The notes below the pieces were generated by a model, which searched no databases, was not told where the DNA came from, and worked only from the letters and a program-made list of their open reading frames with translations. A stretch of DNA of 9,414 nucleotides from JBDSTW01 sp039914705 (GTDB lineage: Bacteria > Pseudomonadota > Gammaproteobacteria > SURF-13), in NCBI GenBank assembly GCA_039914705.1, contig JBDSOT010000036.1:1-9414 (forward strand). Reading direction: 5' to 3'. A program made the position numbers and the translations under genes. Below are positions 1-8,548 of the stretch, in pieces. Position 1 is the stretch's first letter. Each line of letters begins with the position of its first letter.

Positions 1-1274
1 TCGAGCGCATGAACCACAGGTACGACACCCAGCAAGGCAGCCTCGATAAGCCGCGCATCGCGGCCGATCAACACCACGGCGCGCGCATAATCTGCCGCGG
101 CCGTGCGCAGCGGCGTAAAATCAGCGCCCTTGCCGTCGCCTCCGGCGATCAGCACGACCTTGCCGTTACCTTTATCCGCAGCGCTTGCCAGGCCCTGCAA
201 GGCCGCCAGCGTGGCACCGACATTGGTTCCTTTGGAATCGTTATACCAATTCACGCCGCCCTGTTCAGCCACCCACTGACTGCGATGCGGCAGACCGGGA
301 AATTCGCGCAAGGCCTCCAGCATGGCCGCCAGAGGTAAGTTCAAGGCATCGCCCAAGGCCAGCGCAGCCAAGGCATTGGCGATATTGTGACGGCCCTTGA
401 TACGCAGTTCGCGCACCGCTAATAAGGACTGCCCCCCTCGGGCCAGATCTGTCTCGCCGCGTACGCTGCGCAGGCCGAAGCCGTCGGGGGCAGGTGCCGC
501 CAAACCGAAGCGTATAACGCGTCGATTGGGGCAAATCATGGCGCTCACCGTGGGGTCATCCGCATTGATGACCATCACACCGTCGCCGTTATAAGCGCGC
601 GCCTTGGCGCGTATGTACTCGTCAAGATCCGCGTAGCGATCCATATGGTCGGGCGTGATATTCAGCACGACGGCCGCGGCGGCATTCAGCGAATACGTGG
701 TTTCGAGTTGAAAGCTGGAGAGTTCCAGCACATAAAGATCGGGTTCGCTCTCCTGCACTAAATCCAGCGCGGGGGTGCCGAGGTTCCCGCCGATGCGCAC
801 ATCAAGGCCCGCACGTTGCGCCATTAGCCCCACCAGAGTGGTTACCGTACTCTTGCCGTTCGAGCCGGTGACGGCGATAACCGGTGCGGCCGCTCCCGAC
901 ATCCTGTTTCCTGCGGCACTCGTGCTCCCCTGCACAGCGCGCGCATGGCGGGCAAACAATTCGATGTCGCCGAGTACCGGGATGCCGCGCTCGATGGCCT
1001 CAATGATGATGGGTTCCTTCAAGGACACACCGGGGCTGACCACGACCTGCTCTGCGCGCGCCAGAATCTCGGTATTGAAGCCTTCCATAAACAGCGCGAC
1101 CTGCGGTAATTCCTGTTGCAGATAGGCCAGACCAGGAGGCTGGGCACGGCTGTCGGTCACCGCCAGCGGCACCTCGCGCGCCGCCAGAAAACGCGCGCAG
1201 GACAGCCCGGTCTTGCCGAGGCCGACGATCACCGTGCGCGGCGCGCTGGATGTTTGTTTCATGACAGCGGCCAT
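1..1274 (-). CDS. murD: UDP-N-acetylmuramoyl-L-alanine--D-glutamate ligase MurD (3' end cut off by window)
   Basis: MurD is the cytoplasmic ATP-dependent ligase that adds D-glutamate to UDP-MurNAc-L-Ala. The frame is open from the start to base 1, giving 424 residues; the family is usually about 440-450 long, so only the end of the C-terminal domain is missing. An N-terminal Rossmann-like stretch (VIVGLGKTG, residues 15-23) binds the UDP substrate. The Mur ligase ATP loop GSNGKST is at 137-143, the LELSSFQLE segment at 183-191, NITPDH at 205-210 and a likely carbamylated lysine in EYIRAKARAY (K224). NDSKGTN (345-351) begins the C-terminal domain. Three in-frame ATGs exist (1280, 1274, 1262). 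I prefer 1274 because AGGA lies 7 bases upstream of it, whereas it is only 1 base from the ATG at 1280. The gene follows mraY after a 25-base gap. Residues about 112-130 (Ala/Ser/Gly-rich) look like an insertion before the ATP loop compared with E. coli MurD. Confidence 0.96.
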   Translation of the reverse strand, partial: MAAVMKQTSSAPRTVIVGLGKTGLSCARFLAAREVPLAVTDSRAQPPGLAYLQQELPQVALFMEGFNTEILARAEQVVVSPGVSLKEPIIIEAIERGIPVLGDIELFARHARAVQGSTSAAGNRMSGAAAPVIAVTGSNGKSTVTTLVGLMAQRAGLDVRIGGNLGTPALDLVQESEPDLYVLELSSFQLETTYSLNAAAAVVLNITPDHMDRYADLDEYIRAKARAYNGDGVMVINADDPTVSAMICPNRRVIRFGLAAPAPDGFGLRSVRGETDLARGGQSLLAVRELRIKGRHNIANALAALALGDALNLPLAAMLEALREFPGLPHRSQWVAEQGGVNWYNDSKGTNVGATLAALQGLASAADKGNGKVVLIAGGDGKGADFTPLRTAAADYARAVVLIGRDARLIEAALLGVVPVVHAL

Positions 1275-1299
1275 CGGCATATCCTGAAAAATCTCGTCT

Positions 1300-2382
1300 T
1301 CATCGCAGTTTTAGAGTCGCAAGGCCGATCAGCACCAGCACCACGGTGATGATCCAGAAGCGCACGATCACGCGTGGCTCCGGCCAACCCTTCAATTCAA
1401 AATGATGGTGCAGCGGTGCCATTCGAAAGATGCGTTTGCCGGTGAGCTTGAACGAAGCCACTTGTAAGATGACTGAGACCGTCTCCATCACGAATACGCC
1501 GCCCATGATCAGCAGCACCAATTCCTGACGCACCACCACGGCAGTAATACCCAACGCGGCACCCAGACCTAACGCGCCGACATCGCCCATGAAGACCTGC
1601 GCCGGGTAGGTGTTGAACCACAAAAATCCCAGCCCGGCACCGACCATGGCGCCGCAAAACACCACCACTTCGCCCACGCCGGGGATATAGGGGATGGCGA
1701 GGTATTTCGCGAAGTTCGCGTTGCCGGTGAGGTAGGCGAAGATGCCGAGCGCTCCGGCAACCATGACGGTGGGCAGAATGGCGAGACCGTCGAGACCGTC
1801 GGTGAGATTCACCGCGTTGCTGGAGCCGACGATTACACCGTAGGTCAGTAACACAAAAACCAGCCCTAATTCCGGGGCAAAATTCTTGAAAAACGGCACG
1901 ACGAGCTGCGTCTCGGCGGGGATCTGCGCCGTGAAATAAAGGAACAAGGCCGCACCCAGGCCCACCACGGACTGCCATAGATATTTGTGACGCGCGCTCA
2001 AGCCTTTGGAGTTGCGCTGCACCAGTTTTTTGTAATCATCGACCCAGCCGATAGCGCCGAACAGCAGTGTCACAATCAGCACGATCCACACATAACGATT
2101 GCTCAAGTCCGCCCACAGCAGGGTCGTGGCGGCAATCGACACCAGGATCAGCGTGCCACCCATAGTGGGTGTGCCGCTCTTGGTCAGGTGCGTCTGCGGC
2201 CCATCATCGCGCACGCGCTGGCCGATCTGGTGAAAACTCAGGCGGCGGATCATCACCGGCCCCAGCCATAACGAGATCACCAGGGCCGTCAGCGCGCCCA
2301 GAATGCCGCGCAGGGTAAGGTATTGAAAGACATTAAAGCCGCTATAAAGGCCTTCCAGGGATTGAAATAGATAAAGCAGCAT
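1300..2382 (-). CDS. mraY: Phospho-N-acetylmuramoyl-pentapeptide-transferase MraY
   Basis: MraY is the integral inner-membrane enzyme that transfers phospho-MurNAc-pentapeptide from UDP to undecaprenyl phosphate, forming lipid I. The 360-residue product has the same length as the E. coli enzyme and consists of roughly ten hydrophobic segments. The family signatures are all present: GTPTMGG (70-76), the aspartate pair in GWVDDYKK (D115, D116), NAVNLTDGLDGLA (189-201, with N192, D195 and D198), FMGDVGA containing D267, and the histidine cluster PLHHHFE (323-329). These are the Mg2+ and nucleotide-binding residues known from the family. The ATG lies 5 bases after the murF TAA, and a GGGGAG Shine-Dalgarno sequence sits inside the last murF codons, so translation is probably coupled. 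The gene ends in TGA shortly before murD. Confidence 0.98.
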   Translation of the reverse strand: MLLYLFQSLEGLYSGFNVFQYLTLRGILGALTALVISLWLGPVMIRRLSFHQIGQRVRDDGPQTHLTKSGTPTMGGTLILVSIAATTLLWADLSNRYVWIVLIVTLLFGAIGWVDDYKKLVQRNSKGLSARHKYLWQSVVGLGAALFLYFTAQIPAETQLVVPFFKNFAPELGLVFVLLTYGVIVGSSNAVNLTDGLDGLAILPTVMVAGALGIFAYLTGNANFAKYLAIPYIPGVGEVVVFCGAMVGAGLGFLWFNTYPAQVFMGDVGALGLGAALGITAVVVRQELVLLIMGGVFVMETVSVILQVASFKLTGKRIFRMAPLHHHFELKGWPEPRVIVRFWIITVVLVLIGLATLKLR

Positions 2383-2387
2383 GGTCG

Positions 2388-3755
2388 TTAACTCTCCCCG
2401 GCCGGTGGCACAGTAAGCACCGCGACGACACGTTCCATACCCGCGCTGCGCGAACCCTTTATCAGCACGCTGACCGCAAACGGCTGCGCCGCATTGAGTT
2501 CATCGCGCAGCCCTGCAATAAGTTCGTCCTGGGTCACAAAGTGGCGCGCGGAACTACCAAATTGTTGCGCCGCGCGACGGCTGAATTCGCCCACGGTAAA
2601 CAACCGGTCGATGCCTGCGGCCAAGGCCTGCTGCCCTGCCGCTTCATGCAGCGCGCCCGCGTCATCACCCAGCTCCGCCATGTCGCCCAGCACCAGCCAG
2701 GTGGCGTCAGGCGAACTTGCCAGCACCTCAAGCGCGGCGCCCAAAGAACCGGGATTGGCGTTGTAGGTATCGTCGATAATGCGTGTGCCGTGCAGGCCAG
2801 ACTTGATCTGCAAACGGCCCTTGACGGGCTGTATTGCCTCCAGGCCGCGTTTGATTTCGTTTAAGCCCGCGCCTGCTGCGAGGGCTGCGGCGCTGGCGGC
2901 CAGGGCGTTCATCACATTATGGCGGCCGGGCAGCGGCAACCGGATCGCGATGTCGCCTGCCGGCGTATGCAATTCTAACTGGCTCCCATCGTCGTGCATT
3001 TTCCAATGGGCGCTGACATCGGCGGGGGCCTCCAAACCAAAACTCAGGCAGCGCTGGTCGCCGATCAGCTCGCGCCACAGTCCGCTAAACACATCATCGG
3101 CATTAAGGATGGCAGTGCCTTGCGTGGCTAAGCCCGCGAATATTTCGCCCTTGGCGCGCGCCACACCTGCGAGCGTTAAAAAACCCTCAAGGTGCGCGGG
3201 ACCGGCATTGTTAATCAGCGCGACGTTGGGGCGGGTAATCGCGGTTAAATGCGCGATCTCGCCCGGGTGGTTCGCACCCATTTCGATAACCGCAAAACGG
3301 TGAGAGGCATCAAGGCGCAGTAAAGTCAGCGGCAGGCCGATGTCGTTATTCAGATTGCCCTGCGTGACCAGTGTGGGACCGATTTGATTAAATATGGCCG
3401 CGATCATTTCTTTTACGGTGGTCTTGCCGTTGCTGCCGGTAACCGCAATGACAGGAACAGTGAATTGCCGGCGCCAATGGGCGGCGAGGCGGGCCAGGCT
3501 CGCGCGCGTATCGGCAACGACTAAAACCGGTAGCGCATCCGATGCAGCATTATTCAGCATGGCCGCCGCCGCGCCTTTGCCATGGGCCTGCGCCAGAAAA
3601 TCATGGGCATCGAAATGCGGGCCGGTGAGGGCCACGAACAAATTATCAGTCTGTAAACTGCGGGTATCGGTGCTGACGCCGCAAAATTCCACGTCCGCGC
3701 CGCAGAGCGTGGCATTGATGGCCTGCGCGGCCTGCGATAGGCGCATGCGGATCAT
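2388..3755 (-). CDS. murF: UDP-N-acetylmuramoyl-tripeptide--D-alanyl-D-alanine ligase MurF
   Basis: MurF is the cytoplasmic ligase that adds the D-Ala-D-Ala dipeptide to UDP-MurNAc-tripeptide, the last soluble step before MraY. It is 455 residues long, against 452 in E. coli. The N-terminal substrate domain contains GVSTDTRSL (26-34). The ATP loop GSNGKTT is at 107-113, and VIEMGANHPGEI (156-167) and INNAGPAHLEGF (181-192) form the Mur ligase core. DDTYNANP (328-335), GDMAELG (357-363) and KGSRSAGMERV (443-453) in the C-terminal domain are typical of MurF rather than MurE or MurD. The start ATG overlaps the murE stop as ATGA. A weak AAGG lies about 10 bases upstream, so re-initiation after murE is likely. 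Confidence 0.97.
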   Translation of the reverse strand: MIRMRLSQAAQAINATLCGADVEFCGVSTDTRSLQTDNLFVALTGPHFDAHDFLAQAHGKGAAAAMLNNAASDALPVLVVADTRASLARLAAHWRRQFTVPVIAVTGSNGKTTVKEMIAAIFNQIGPTLVTQGNLNNDIGLPLTLLRLDASHRFAVIEMGANHPGEIAHLTAITRPNVALINNAGPAHLEGFLTLAGVARAKGEIFAGLATQGTAILNADDVFSGLWRELIGDQRCLSFGLEAPADVSAHWKMHDDGSQLELHTPAGDIAIRLPLPGRHNVMNALAASAAALAAGAGLNEIKRGLEAIQPVKGRLQIKSGLHGTRIIDDTYNANPGSLGAALEVLASSPDATWLVLGDMAELGDDAGALHEAAGQQALAAGIDRLFTVGEFSRRAAQQFGSSARHFVTQDELIAGLRDELNAAQPFAVSVLIKGSRSAGMERVVAVLTVPPAGES

Positions 3756-5305
3756 CGTGGCAGCGCCTTGTTCAGTAGATCGAAGACCTGCTGGCGGTCG
3801 CTGAACGGAAGCCTCTGCGCGCCGATTTGCTGATAGGTTTCATGGCCCTTGCCCGCGATCAGCACAATATCTCCGGGGCGGGCATAGTTGATGGCAAAGG
3901 CAATCGCCTGCGCGCGCAGGCGCTGGATATAGACACCATCCGGATTAGCCATAGTGGAGAGAATATCGGTGACGATGCTGAGCGGGTCTTCATGGCGCGG
4001 ATTATCATCGGTGACGACCACATAATCGGCGAACGTCTCCGCCGCTACGCCCATTAACGGGCGCTTGCCGCGGTCACGGTCGCCGCCGCAGCCGAATACG
4101 CACCATAATCTCGCGCCACGCTTGATGTGTTCGCGCAGGGTGGATAACACCTGCGCCAGCGCATCCGGCGTATGGGCATAATCGACCACGACCAGCGGTT
4201 GGCCCGCGCTGCCGAAGCGCTCCATGCGGCCGGGGATGGTGTTGATTCTGGCGATGCGTGCCAGGGCCGTGGCTAGCGGCAAGCCCATTAACAGCAGCGT
4301 GGCCAGCACGGCCAGCAGGTTGGCGGCATTAAAACGCCCCAGCAGGGGACTGCGTAACAGGCCCTTGCCGTACGGGCTGGTCACGTCCATCTCCAGGCCG
4401 CTCATGCTTAATTGCAGATTGCTGCCGTGCACGCCCTCAGCCGCTCCGGAACTCATACCATAAGCCACCGGCTGTACCGTGTCCGGCAGGGATGCCAGCA
4501 GTTCGCGCCCGAAGTCATCATCGGCATTGATGACGGCATGCTGCAAGCCGGGCATCAAGAACAGACGGCGCTTGGCGTCACCGTAGGCCGCCATGGTGCC
4601 GTGGTAGTCGAGGTGGTCGCGGCTCAGGTTGGAGAATATTGCGGTATCGAAGGCGACATTATTAACGCGGCCCTGCATCAGGCCATGTGAAGAGGCCTCC
4701 ATTACCACATGGCGCGCGCCCTGGTTGCGCATGGTGCTGAACAAGGCATGCAAGGTCAGTGCATCCGGCGTGGTATGGCTGCCCAGCGCCACGTTTCCAT
4801 AGAGTCCATAGCCGAGCGTGCCGATCACGCCGCAAGGCGTAGTGCCGTCATCACTCAGTGCCTGCGCGAGAAAATGGCTGATTGAGGTCTTGCCGTTGGT
4901 GCCGGTGACGCCGATGACACGCAAATCGCCGGAAGGATGGTTATAAAAGCGGTCGGCGATAAGGCCCAGTTGCTGATTCAAATTCTCAATGCCGAACGCA
5001 GGCACATTGAACGATGCCACGTTAGGGCGGATTTTTTGCACAGCCGGATTCGTATCGCCAGCGGGTAGCTCGTAAGCCACGGCGACCGCCCCGGCACTGA
5101 TTGCGGCAGCAACGAAATCCTGTCCGTGAGTTTGCGTACCCTGGGTTGCCAAAAACAGGTCGCCGGGGCGGGTGTTACGACTGTCCAGCGAGAGGCCCTG
5201 GATGTCGCGGTCGTCAGCGGGTTTCAGGGTAGCAATACCGGCCAGCAAGTCGCTGAGCTTGTGCGTTGCGGGTGCATCGGAAGGCAAGCGTGGGGCGGTC
5301 ATCAT
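3752..5305 (-). CDS. murE: UDP-N-acetylmuramoyl-L-alanyl-D-glutamate--2,6-diaminopimelate ligase MurE
   Basis: MurE is the cytoplasmic ligase that adds the third residue of the stem peptide. At 517 residues it is slightly longer than E. coli MurE (495). The N-terminal domain carries LSLDSRNTRPGDLF (38-51). The ATP loop GTNGKTS is at 135-141, SHTTPDA at 176-182 and MEASSHGL at 202-209. YGDAKRRLF (241-249) holds the lysine expected to be carbamylated (K245). IPGRMERF (357-364), DYAHTPDAL (375-383) and FGCGGDRDRGKRP (404-416) follow. DNPR (434-437) is the known signature for meso-diaminopimelate, whereas lysine-adding MurE enzymes lack it, so the peptidoglycan is predicted to be DAP type. The gene starts with two consecutive ATG codons (5305 and 5302). 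The first forms an ATGA overlap with the ftsI stop and has AGGGG 6 bases upstream, so I use it. Confidence 0.97.
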   Translation of the reverse strand: MMTAPRLPSDAPATHKLSDLLAGIATLKPADDRDIQGLSLDSRNTRPGDLFLATQGTQTHGQDFVAAAISAGAVAVAYELPAGDTNPAVQKIRPNVASFNVPAFGIENLNQQLGLIADRFYNHPSGDLRVIGVTGTNGKTSISHFLAQALSDDGTTPCGVIGTLGYGLYGNVALGSHTTPDALTLHALFSTMRNQGARHVVMEASSHGLMQGRVNNVAFDTAIFSNLSRDHLDYHGTMAAYGDAKRRLFLMPGLQHAVINADDDFGRELLASLPDTVQPVAYGMSSGAAEGVHGSNLQLSMSGLEMDVTSPYGKGLLRSPLLGRFNAANLLAVLATLLLMGLPLATALARIARINTIPGRMERFGSAGQPLVVVDYAHTPDALAQVLSTLREHIKRGARLWCVFGCGGDRDRGKRPLMGVAAETFADYVVVTDDNPRHEDPLSIVTDILSTMANPDGVYIQRLRAQAIAFAINYARPGDIVLIAGKGHETYQQIGAQRLPFSDRQQVFDLLNKALPR

Positions 5306-7260
5306 GGCGCGCCCCTGGCAGCGGTCGATGATGGCAGGATATTGTTCGAACGCAGAATGTCATCAATTGCCAGTGAGCTATTGGCGGTACCGGGTGACGC
5401 TGGCACGCGGCCACCGGTGCGTGCGGCAACTATAACCGGTGGTTTCGCGGGTTCGCGTAGTGTTCTGGCAGTGTTGAGAGATGAGGCTGCCACTGCCTGC
5501 GTGGAGACAGGGACAGCTTCAGGCCTTAGGGTTAGCATCATCGTGCTGGGCGCATTAGAGCTCAGCATCAGTCCGGGTGTCACCGCCGACAAATCATCAG
5601 GGGCCACGTCCAGCAGACGCAGGGCATCCGTCATTACCCGCGAAAACACCGGCGCGGCAATCAGCCCGCCGTAATAATCTTTTTTACCCGGTTCGTCGAT
5701 CATTACTACCATGACCAGCCGTGGACGGCTTGCGGGCACCATGGCGGCAAATAATGATAGATAACGATCCTGCACATAACCGCCCGGCCCTAGTTTACGC
5801 ACAGTGCCGGTCTTGCCGGCCACGCGATAACCCGGTACGCGCGCCAGGGTGGCCGTGCCGCCCTCATGAATGACGCGCTCCATCATGGTGCGCACCGCAG
5901 CGGCGGTCTGCGCCTTCATCACCGGCTTGCCGGCCGGAATTTGATCGACGGGCAGGAACGATACCGGCCGCAGTTGCCCATCGCCGGCCAGCACGGTATA
6001 GGCCTGGGCCAATTGCAGTGCAGTGACCGAAACACCGTAGCCGAACGACAGCGTCGCGCGGTCAAGATCACGCCAGCGTTGATATGGATTTAGCAGGCCG
6101 CTGGCCTCGCCGGGAAAGCCGCTGCCGGTGGATACGCCAAACCCTGAACCGGAGAACACATCCCACATGCGCTGCGGCGGGATAGCGAGGGCCATTTTGG
6201 TGGCACCGATGTTGCTGGATTTCTGGATGACCGTGGAGACATCAATAAGGCCATAGTCGTGTAGGTCGCGGATCATTTTGCGGCCGACTCTAAAATAGCC
6301 CGGACTGGTTTCGATGGGCGTGTCCGCACGGTACTGGCCGGACTCCAGGGCGGCGGCGGCGGTAAAAGGCTTGATCGTCGAACCGGGTTCGAACACGTCG
6401 GTAACGGCGCGGTTGCGGGCACCTACCGTGCGCACCTGGTTCGGTCGGTTCGGGTTGTAGACCGGCAGGTTCACCATCGCCAGCACCTCGCCGGTGTGCA
6501 CATCCAGCACTACGGCCGAGCCAGCCTTGGCCTGTTGCTGCGTGATGGCCGCCTTCAATTCGCGATGCGCCAGATACTGGATGCGGCGGTCAATGCTCAG
6601 GCGCAGATCGCGCCCCGGACGTGGCGCCCTAATGCTTTCGACATCTTCGACAATGCGCCCCAAACGATCCTTAAGAACGCGCTTGGCACCCGGCACGCCG
6701 TGCAGCCATGCGTCATAACTCAACTCCAGACCTTCCTGGCCGACATCATCAATACCGGTAAATCCCAATATCTGGGCAGTCACCTCGCCGGCGGGATAGT
6801 AGCGGCGGTATTCACGTTGCAGAGAAATGCCCGGAATGCCCAGGGCCATTACCTGCCGGGCAACATCGGGATTGATGCGGCGCTTGAGGTAGATAAATTC
6901 TTTATCCATGCGTGCAGACAGGTGTTTGCGCAATTGCTTCGCATCCAGATTTAATAATTTAGCCAGCTGCGGCCAGTTCGCCTGTGCGCTCACCATGAGT
7001 TGCGGATTGGCCCATACCGAATCGACTGGTGTGCTGATGGCAAGCGGGTCGCCATTGCGGTCGGTGATCATGCCGCGATGAGCGGCCACCGGAATTACGC
7101 GCAAGTGGCGGGCATTGCCTTCACCCTGTAGAAAACCTTTATTGAAGACCTGCAAGTCCACCACGCGCCACACCAACATAAGCGTAACCAGACAAAGCAG
7201 GGTCAGTACCAACATGCGCCGGGCGGGATAACTGCGCGGAAAGGTAGGCGGGTTTCTCAT
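5302..7260 (-). CDS. ftsI: Peptidoglycan D,D-transpeptidase FtsI (PBP3)
   Basis: FtsI is the septum-specific class B penicillin-binding protein. It is anchored in the inner membrane, acts in the periplasm and cross-links septal peptidoglycan with FtsW and the FtsQLB complex. The 652-residue product has a short basic cytoplasmic N-terminus, one membrane segment (about residues 16-36), a non-catalytic pedestal domain and a transpeptidase domain. The catalytic motifs are SxxK in EPGSTIKP (S294, K297), SxN at 348-350 (KSSNIG) and KTG at 483-485 (AGKTGT). The frame stays open upstream to 7380, but the ATG at 7260 gives the normal FtsI start and forms an ATGA overlap with the ftsL stop; the longer version would run through ftsL. 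E. coli FtsI has 588 residues. The excess here is mostly a C-terminal tail after about residue 555, rich in Ala, Ser, Thr and Pro. Confidence 0.97.
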   Translation of the reverse strand: MRNPPTFPRSYPARRMLVLTLLCLVTLMLVWRVVDLQVFNKGFLQGEGNARHLRVIPVAAHRGMITDRNGDPLAISTPVDSVWANPQLMVSAQANWPQLAKLLNLDAKQLRKHLSARMDKEFIYLKRRINPDVARQVMALGIPGISLQREYRRYYPAGEVTAQILGFTGIDDVGQEGLELSYDAWLHGVPGAKRVLKDRLGRIVEDVESIRAPRPGRDLRLSIDRRIQYLAHRELKAAITQQQAKAGSAVVLDVHTGEVLAMVNLPVYNPNRPNQVRTVGARNRAVTDVFEPGSTIKPFTAAAALESGQYRADTPIETSPGYFRVGRKMIRDLHDYGLIDVSTVIQKSSNIGATKMALAIPPQRMWDVFSGSGFGVSTGSGFPGEASGLLNPYQRWRDLDRATLSFGYGVSVTALQLAQAYTVLAGDGQLRPVSFLPVDQIPAGKPVMKAQTAAAVRTMMERVIHEGGTATLARVPGYRVAGKTGTVRKLGPGGYVQDRYLSLFAAMVPASRPRLVMVVMIDEPGKKDYYGGLIAAPVFSRVMTDALRLLDVAPDDLSAVTPGLMLSSNAPSTMMLTLRPEAVPVSTQAVAASSLNTARTLREPAKPPVIVAARTGGRVPASPGTANSSLAIDDILRSNNILPSSTAARGAP

Positions 7261-7556
7261 GGTCTTACGATCACCACGGTTTCCGGTGTGGGGGCGATCA
7301 TGTCGAGTTTGGTGCGCGCAACGGTGTCGATACGGGCATGCGTAGCCAGCGTGCTCTGCTCGAGTTGCAACTGACCCCATTCCTCATTCATTTTGTCGCG
7401 CGTGCCTTGCAAGGTCTGTAAGTCAATGAACAGCTTGCGGCTCTCATGCTTGGCGTACACCACGCCGATGGCCGAGGCAAACACCGCCAGCCCCAGCAAG
7501 CCGAGCAATAGTTTGAAGGCGCTAAACCGGGAGCCTTTATTGCGCGCCGTGCTCAT
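7257..7556 (-). CDS. ftsL: Cell division protein FtsL
   Basis: FtsL is a small bitopic inner-membrane protein that joins FtsB and FtsQ to recruit and activate the FtsWI septal synthase. The product has 99 residues: a short basic cytoplasmic start (MSTARNKGSR), one membrane segment (about 14-35) and a periplasmic part with heptad-like spacing (about 36-72) that fits the known FtsL coiled coil. A conserved-looking end follows, with ARIDTVARTKLDMIAP (74-89). FtsL proteins diverge strongly in sequence. The call therefore rests on length, topology and the exact dcw position between rsmH and ftsI. Both ends are ATGA overlaps with the neighbours. No strong ribosome binding site is visible before the ATG, so coupling to rsmH translation is likely. 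The N-terminal cytoplasmic part is shorter than in E. coli (121 residues in total). Confidence 0.93.
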   Translation of the reverse strand: MSTARNKGSRFSAFKLLLGLLGLAVFASAIGVVYAKHESRKLFIDLQTLQGTRDKMNEEWGQLQLEQSTLATHARIDTVARTKLDMIAPTPETVVIVRP

Positions 7557-8548
7557 TGCGGGTATTTCCGATGCGAAGCAGTGGGGATAGTGGCTAACGG
7601 GGCACCGCCTGTTTCGGCGAGGCTTTCCGCAATGCGCAGGATGGCGCTGCGCGCGCGCGGGTTAGTCACGATCTCGGCCGCACTGGGGTGAATAGCCTTA
7701 CCCACTGCCCACAGACGCGGATGCAATTGCGCTTGGGTAACCGCCATATCGGATGGAAAGTCATCGCCGCGCGCCTGGGTGCGAATAAAGCGCTTTACCA
7801 GGCGGTCTTCGAGCGAATGAAAGCTGATCACTAGGACACGCCCGCCGGGGGCCAGAATATCCAGAATGTCATCCAGGAAGGCTTGCAGGTCGTCGAGTTC
7901 GCGATTGATGAAGATGCGAATAGCCTGAAAGCTGCGCGTGGCGGGATCTTTGCCTTTTTCCCAAGCGGGATTAGCCTTTGCCACGATCTCGGCGAGTTGC
8001 CGTGTGCGGGTGATCGGGCCTTGCTCGCGGGCCTTGATAATGGCGCGCACGATGCGTTTGGCGTAGCGCTCTTCGCCGTATTCGCGCAACACGCGGATCA
8101 TCTCGGATTCGGATGCGCTGGCCAGCCATTGCGCCGCGCTGACGCCGCTGTCCGGGTTCATGCGCATGTCCAGTGGCCCGTCGTGGCTGAAACTGAAGCC
8201 GCGCTCCGCGTTGTCAAGCTGCGGTGAGGACACCCCCAGATCCAGCACAACACCGTCCACCTGATGCAATAACCCGTGGTTTTGCACCTGCCCCTTCAGA
8301 TTCGCGAACGTATCCCGTTCAATCATGAAACGCCCATCCGATACAAATTTTTGCTGTGCCGCCTCACAAGCCTGCGGATCCTTATCTATTGCCAGCAGAC
8401 GTCCGTGCGGCCCCAGCTTGTCCAATATCGCCTGGGCATGACCGCCACGCCCAAAGGTGCCGTCGACATAAACTCCATCCGGCTTAATAGCCAATCCTTC
8501 GATTACTTCCTCCAGCAGAACCGGGCGATGAGAAAAGTCGTCAACCAT
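7553..8548 (-). CDS. rsmH: 16S rRNA (cytosine-1402-N4)-methyltransferase RsmH (MraW)
   Basis: RsmH is the SAM-dependent methyltransferase that modifies N4 of C1402 in the decoding centre of 16S rRNA. The product has 331 residues (E. coli 313). Visible motifs are HRPVLLEEV (7-15), the SAM-binding DGTFGRGGH (29-37), AIDKDP (53-58), DLGVSSPQLD (103-112), DGPLDMRM (123-130), ATRSFQAIRIFIN (203-215), ISFHSLEDR (241-249) and NPRARSAILR (296-305). These cover the family from end to end. A GTG at 8551 directly precedes the ATG at 8548. I choose the ATG because it begins MVDDFSHRPVLLEEV, the usual N-terminus. No clear Shine-Dalgarno sequence is seen in the 21 bases after the mraZ stop. The stop overlaps the ftsL start as ATGA. 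Confidence 0.97.
   Translation of the reverse strand: MVDDFSHRPVLLEEVIEGLAIKPDGVYVDGTFGRGGHAQAILDKLGPHGRLLAIDKDPQACEAAQQKFVSDGRFMIERDTFANLKGQVQNHGLLHQVDGVVLDLGVSSPQLDNAERGFSFSHDGPLDMRMNPDSGVSAAQWLASASESEMIRVLREYGEERYAKRIVRAIIKAREQGPITRTRQLAEIVAKANPAWEKGKDPATRSFQAIRIFINRELDDLQAFLDDILDILAPGGRVLVISFHSLEDRLVKRFIRTQARGDDFPSDMAVTQAQLHPRLWAVGKAIHPSAAEIVTNPRARSAILRIAESLAETGGAPLATIPTASHRKYPQ

Noticed and set aside
1397..1978. Minus-strand ORF of 193 codons in another frame of mraY
   Set aside because: It overlaps the well-supported mraY on the same strand, and its translation is Arg-rich shadow sequence.
2779..3303. Plus-strand ORF of 174 codons antisense to murF
   Set aside because: It is a long open frame caused by GC-rich codon bias in murF. 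The translation is Arg/Ala/Pro/Ser-rich with no domain and no upstream signal.
5126..5674. Plus-strand ORF of 182 codons antisense to the ftsI end and murE start
   Set aside because: It is a shadow of two certain genes in GC-rich DNA. Its composition (Val/Ala/Arg/Gly-rich) and lack of a ribosome binding site or recognisable motif give no support for an antisense gene.
7261..7380. In-frame upstream extension of ftsI giving a 692-residue protein
   Set aside because: The extra 40 residues lie inside ftsL, have no resemblance to FtsI N-termini, and the ATG at 7260 with its ATGA overlap gives the standard start followed by the membrane segment.
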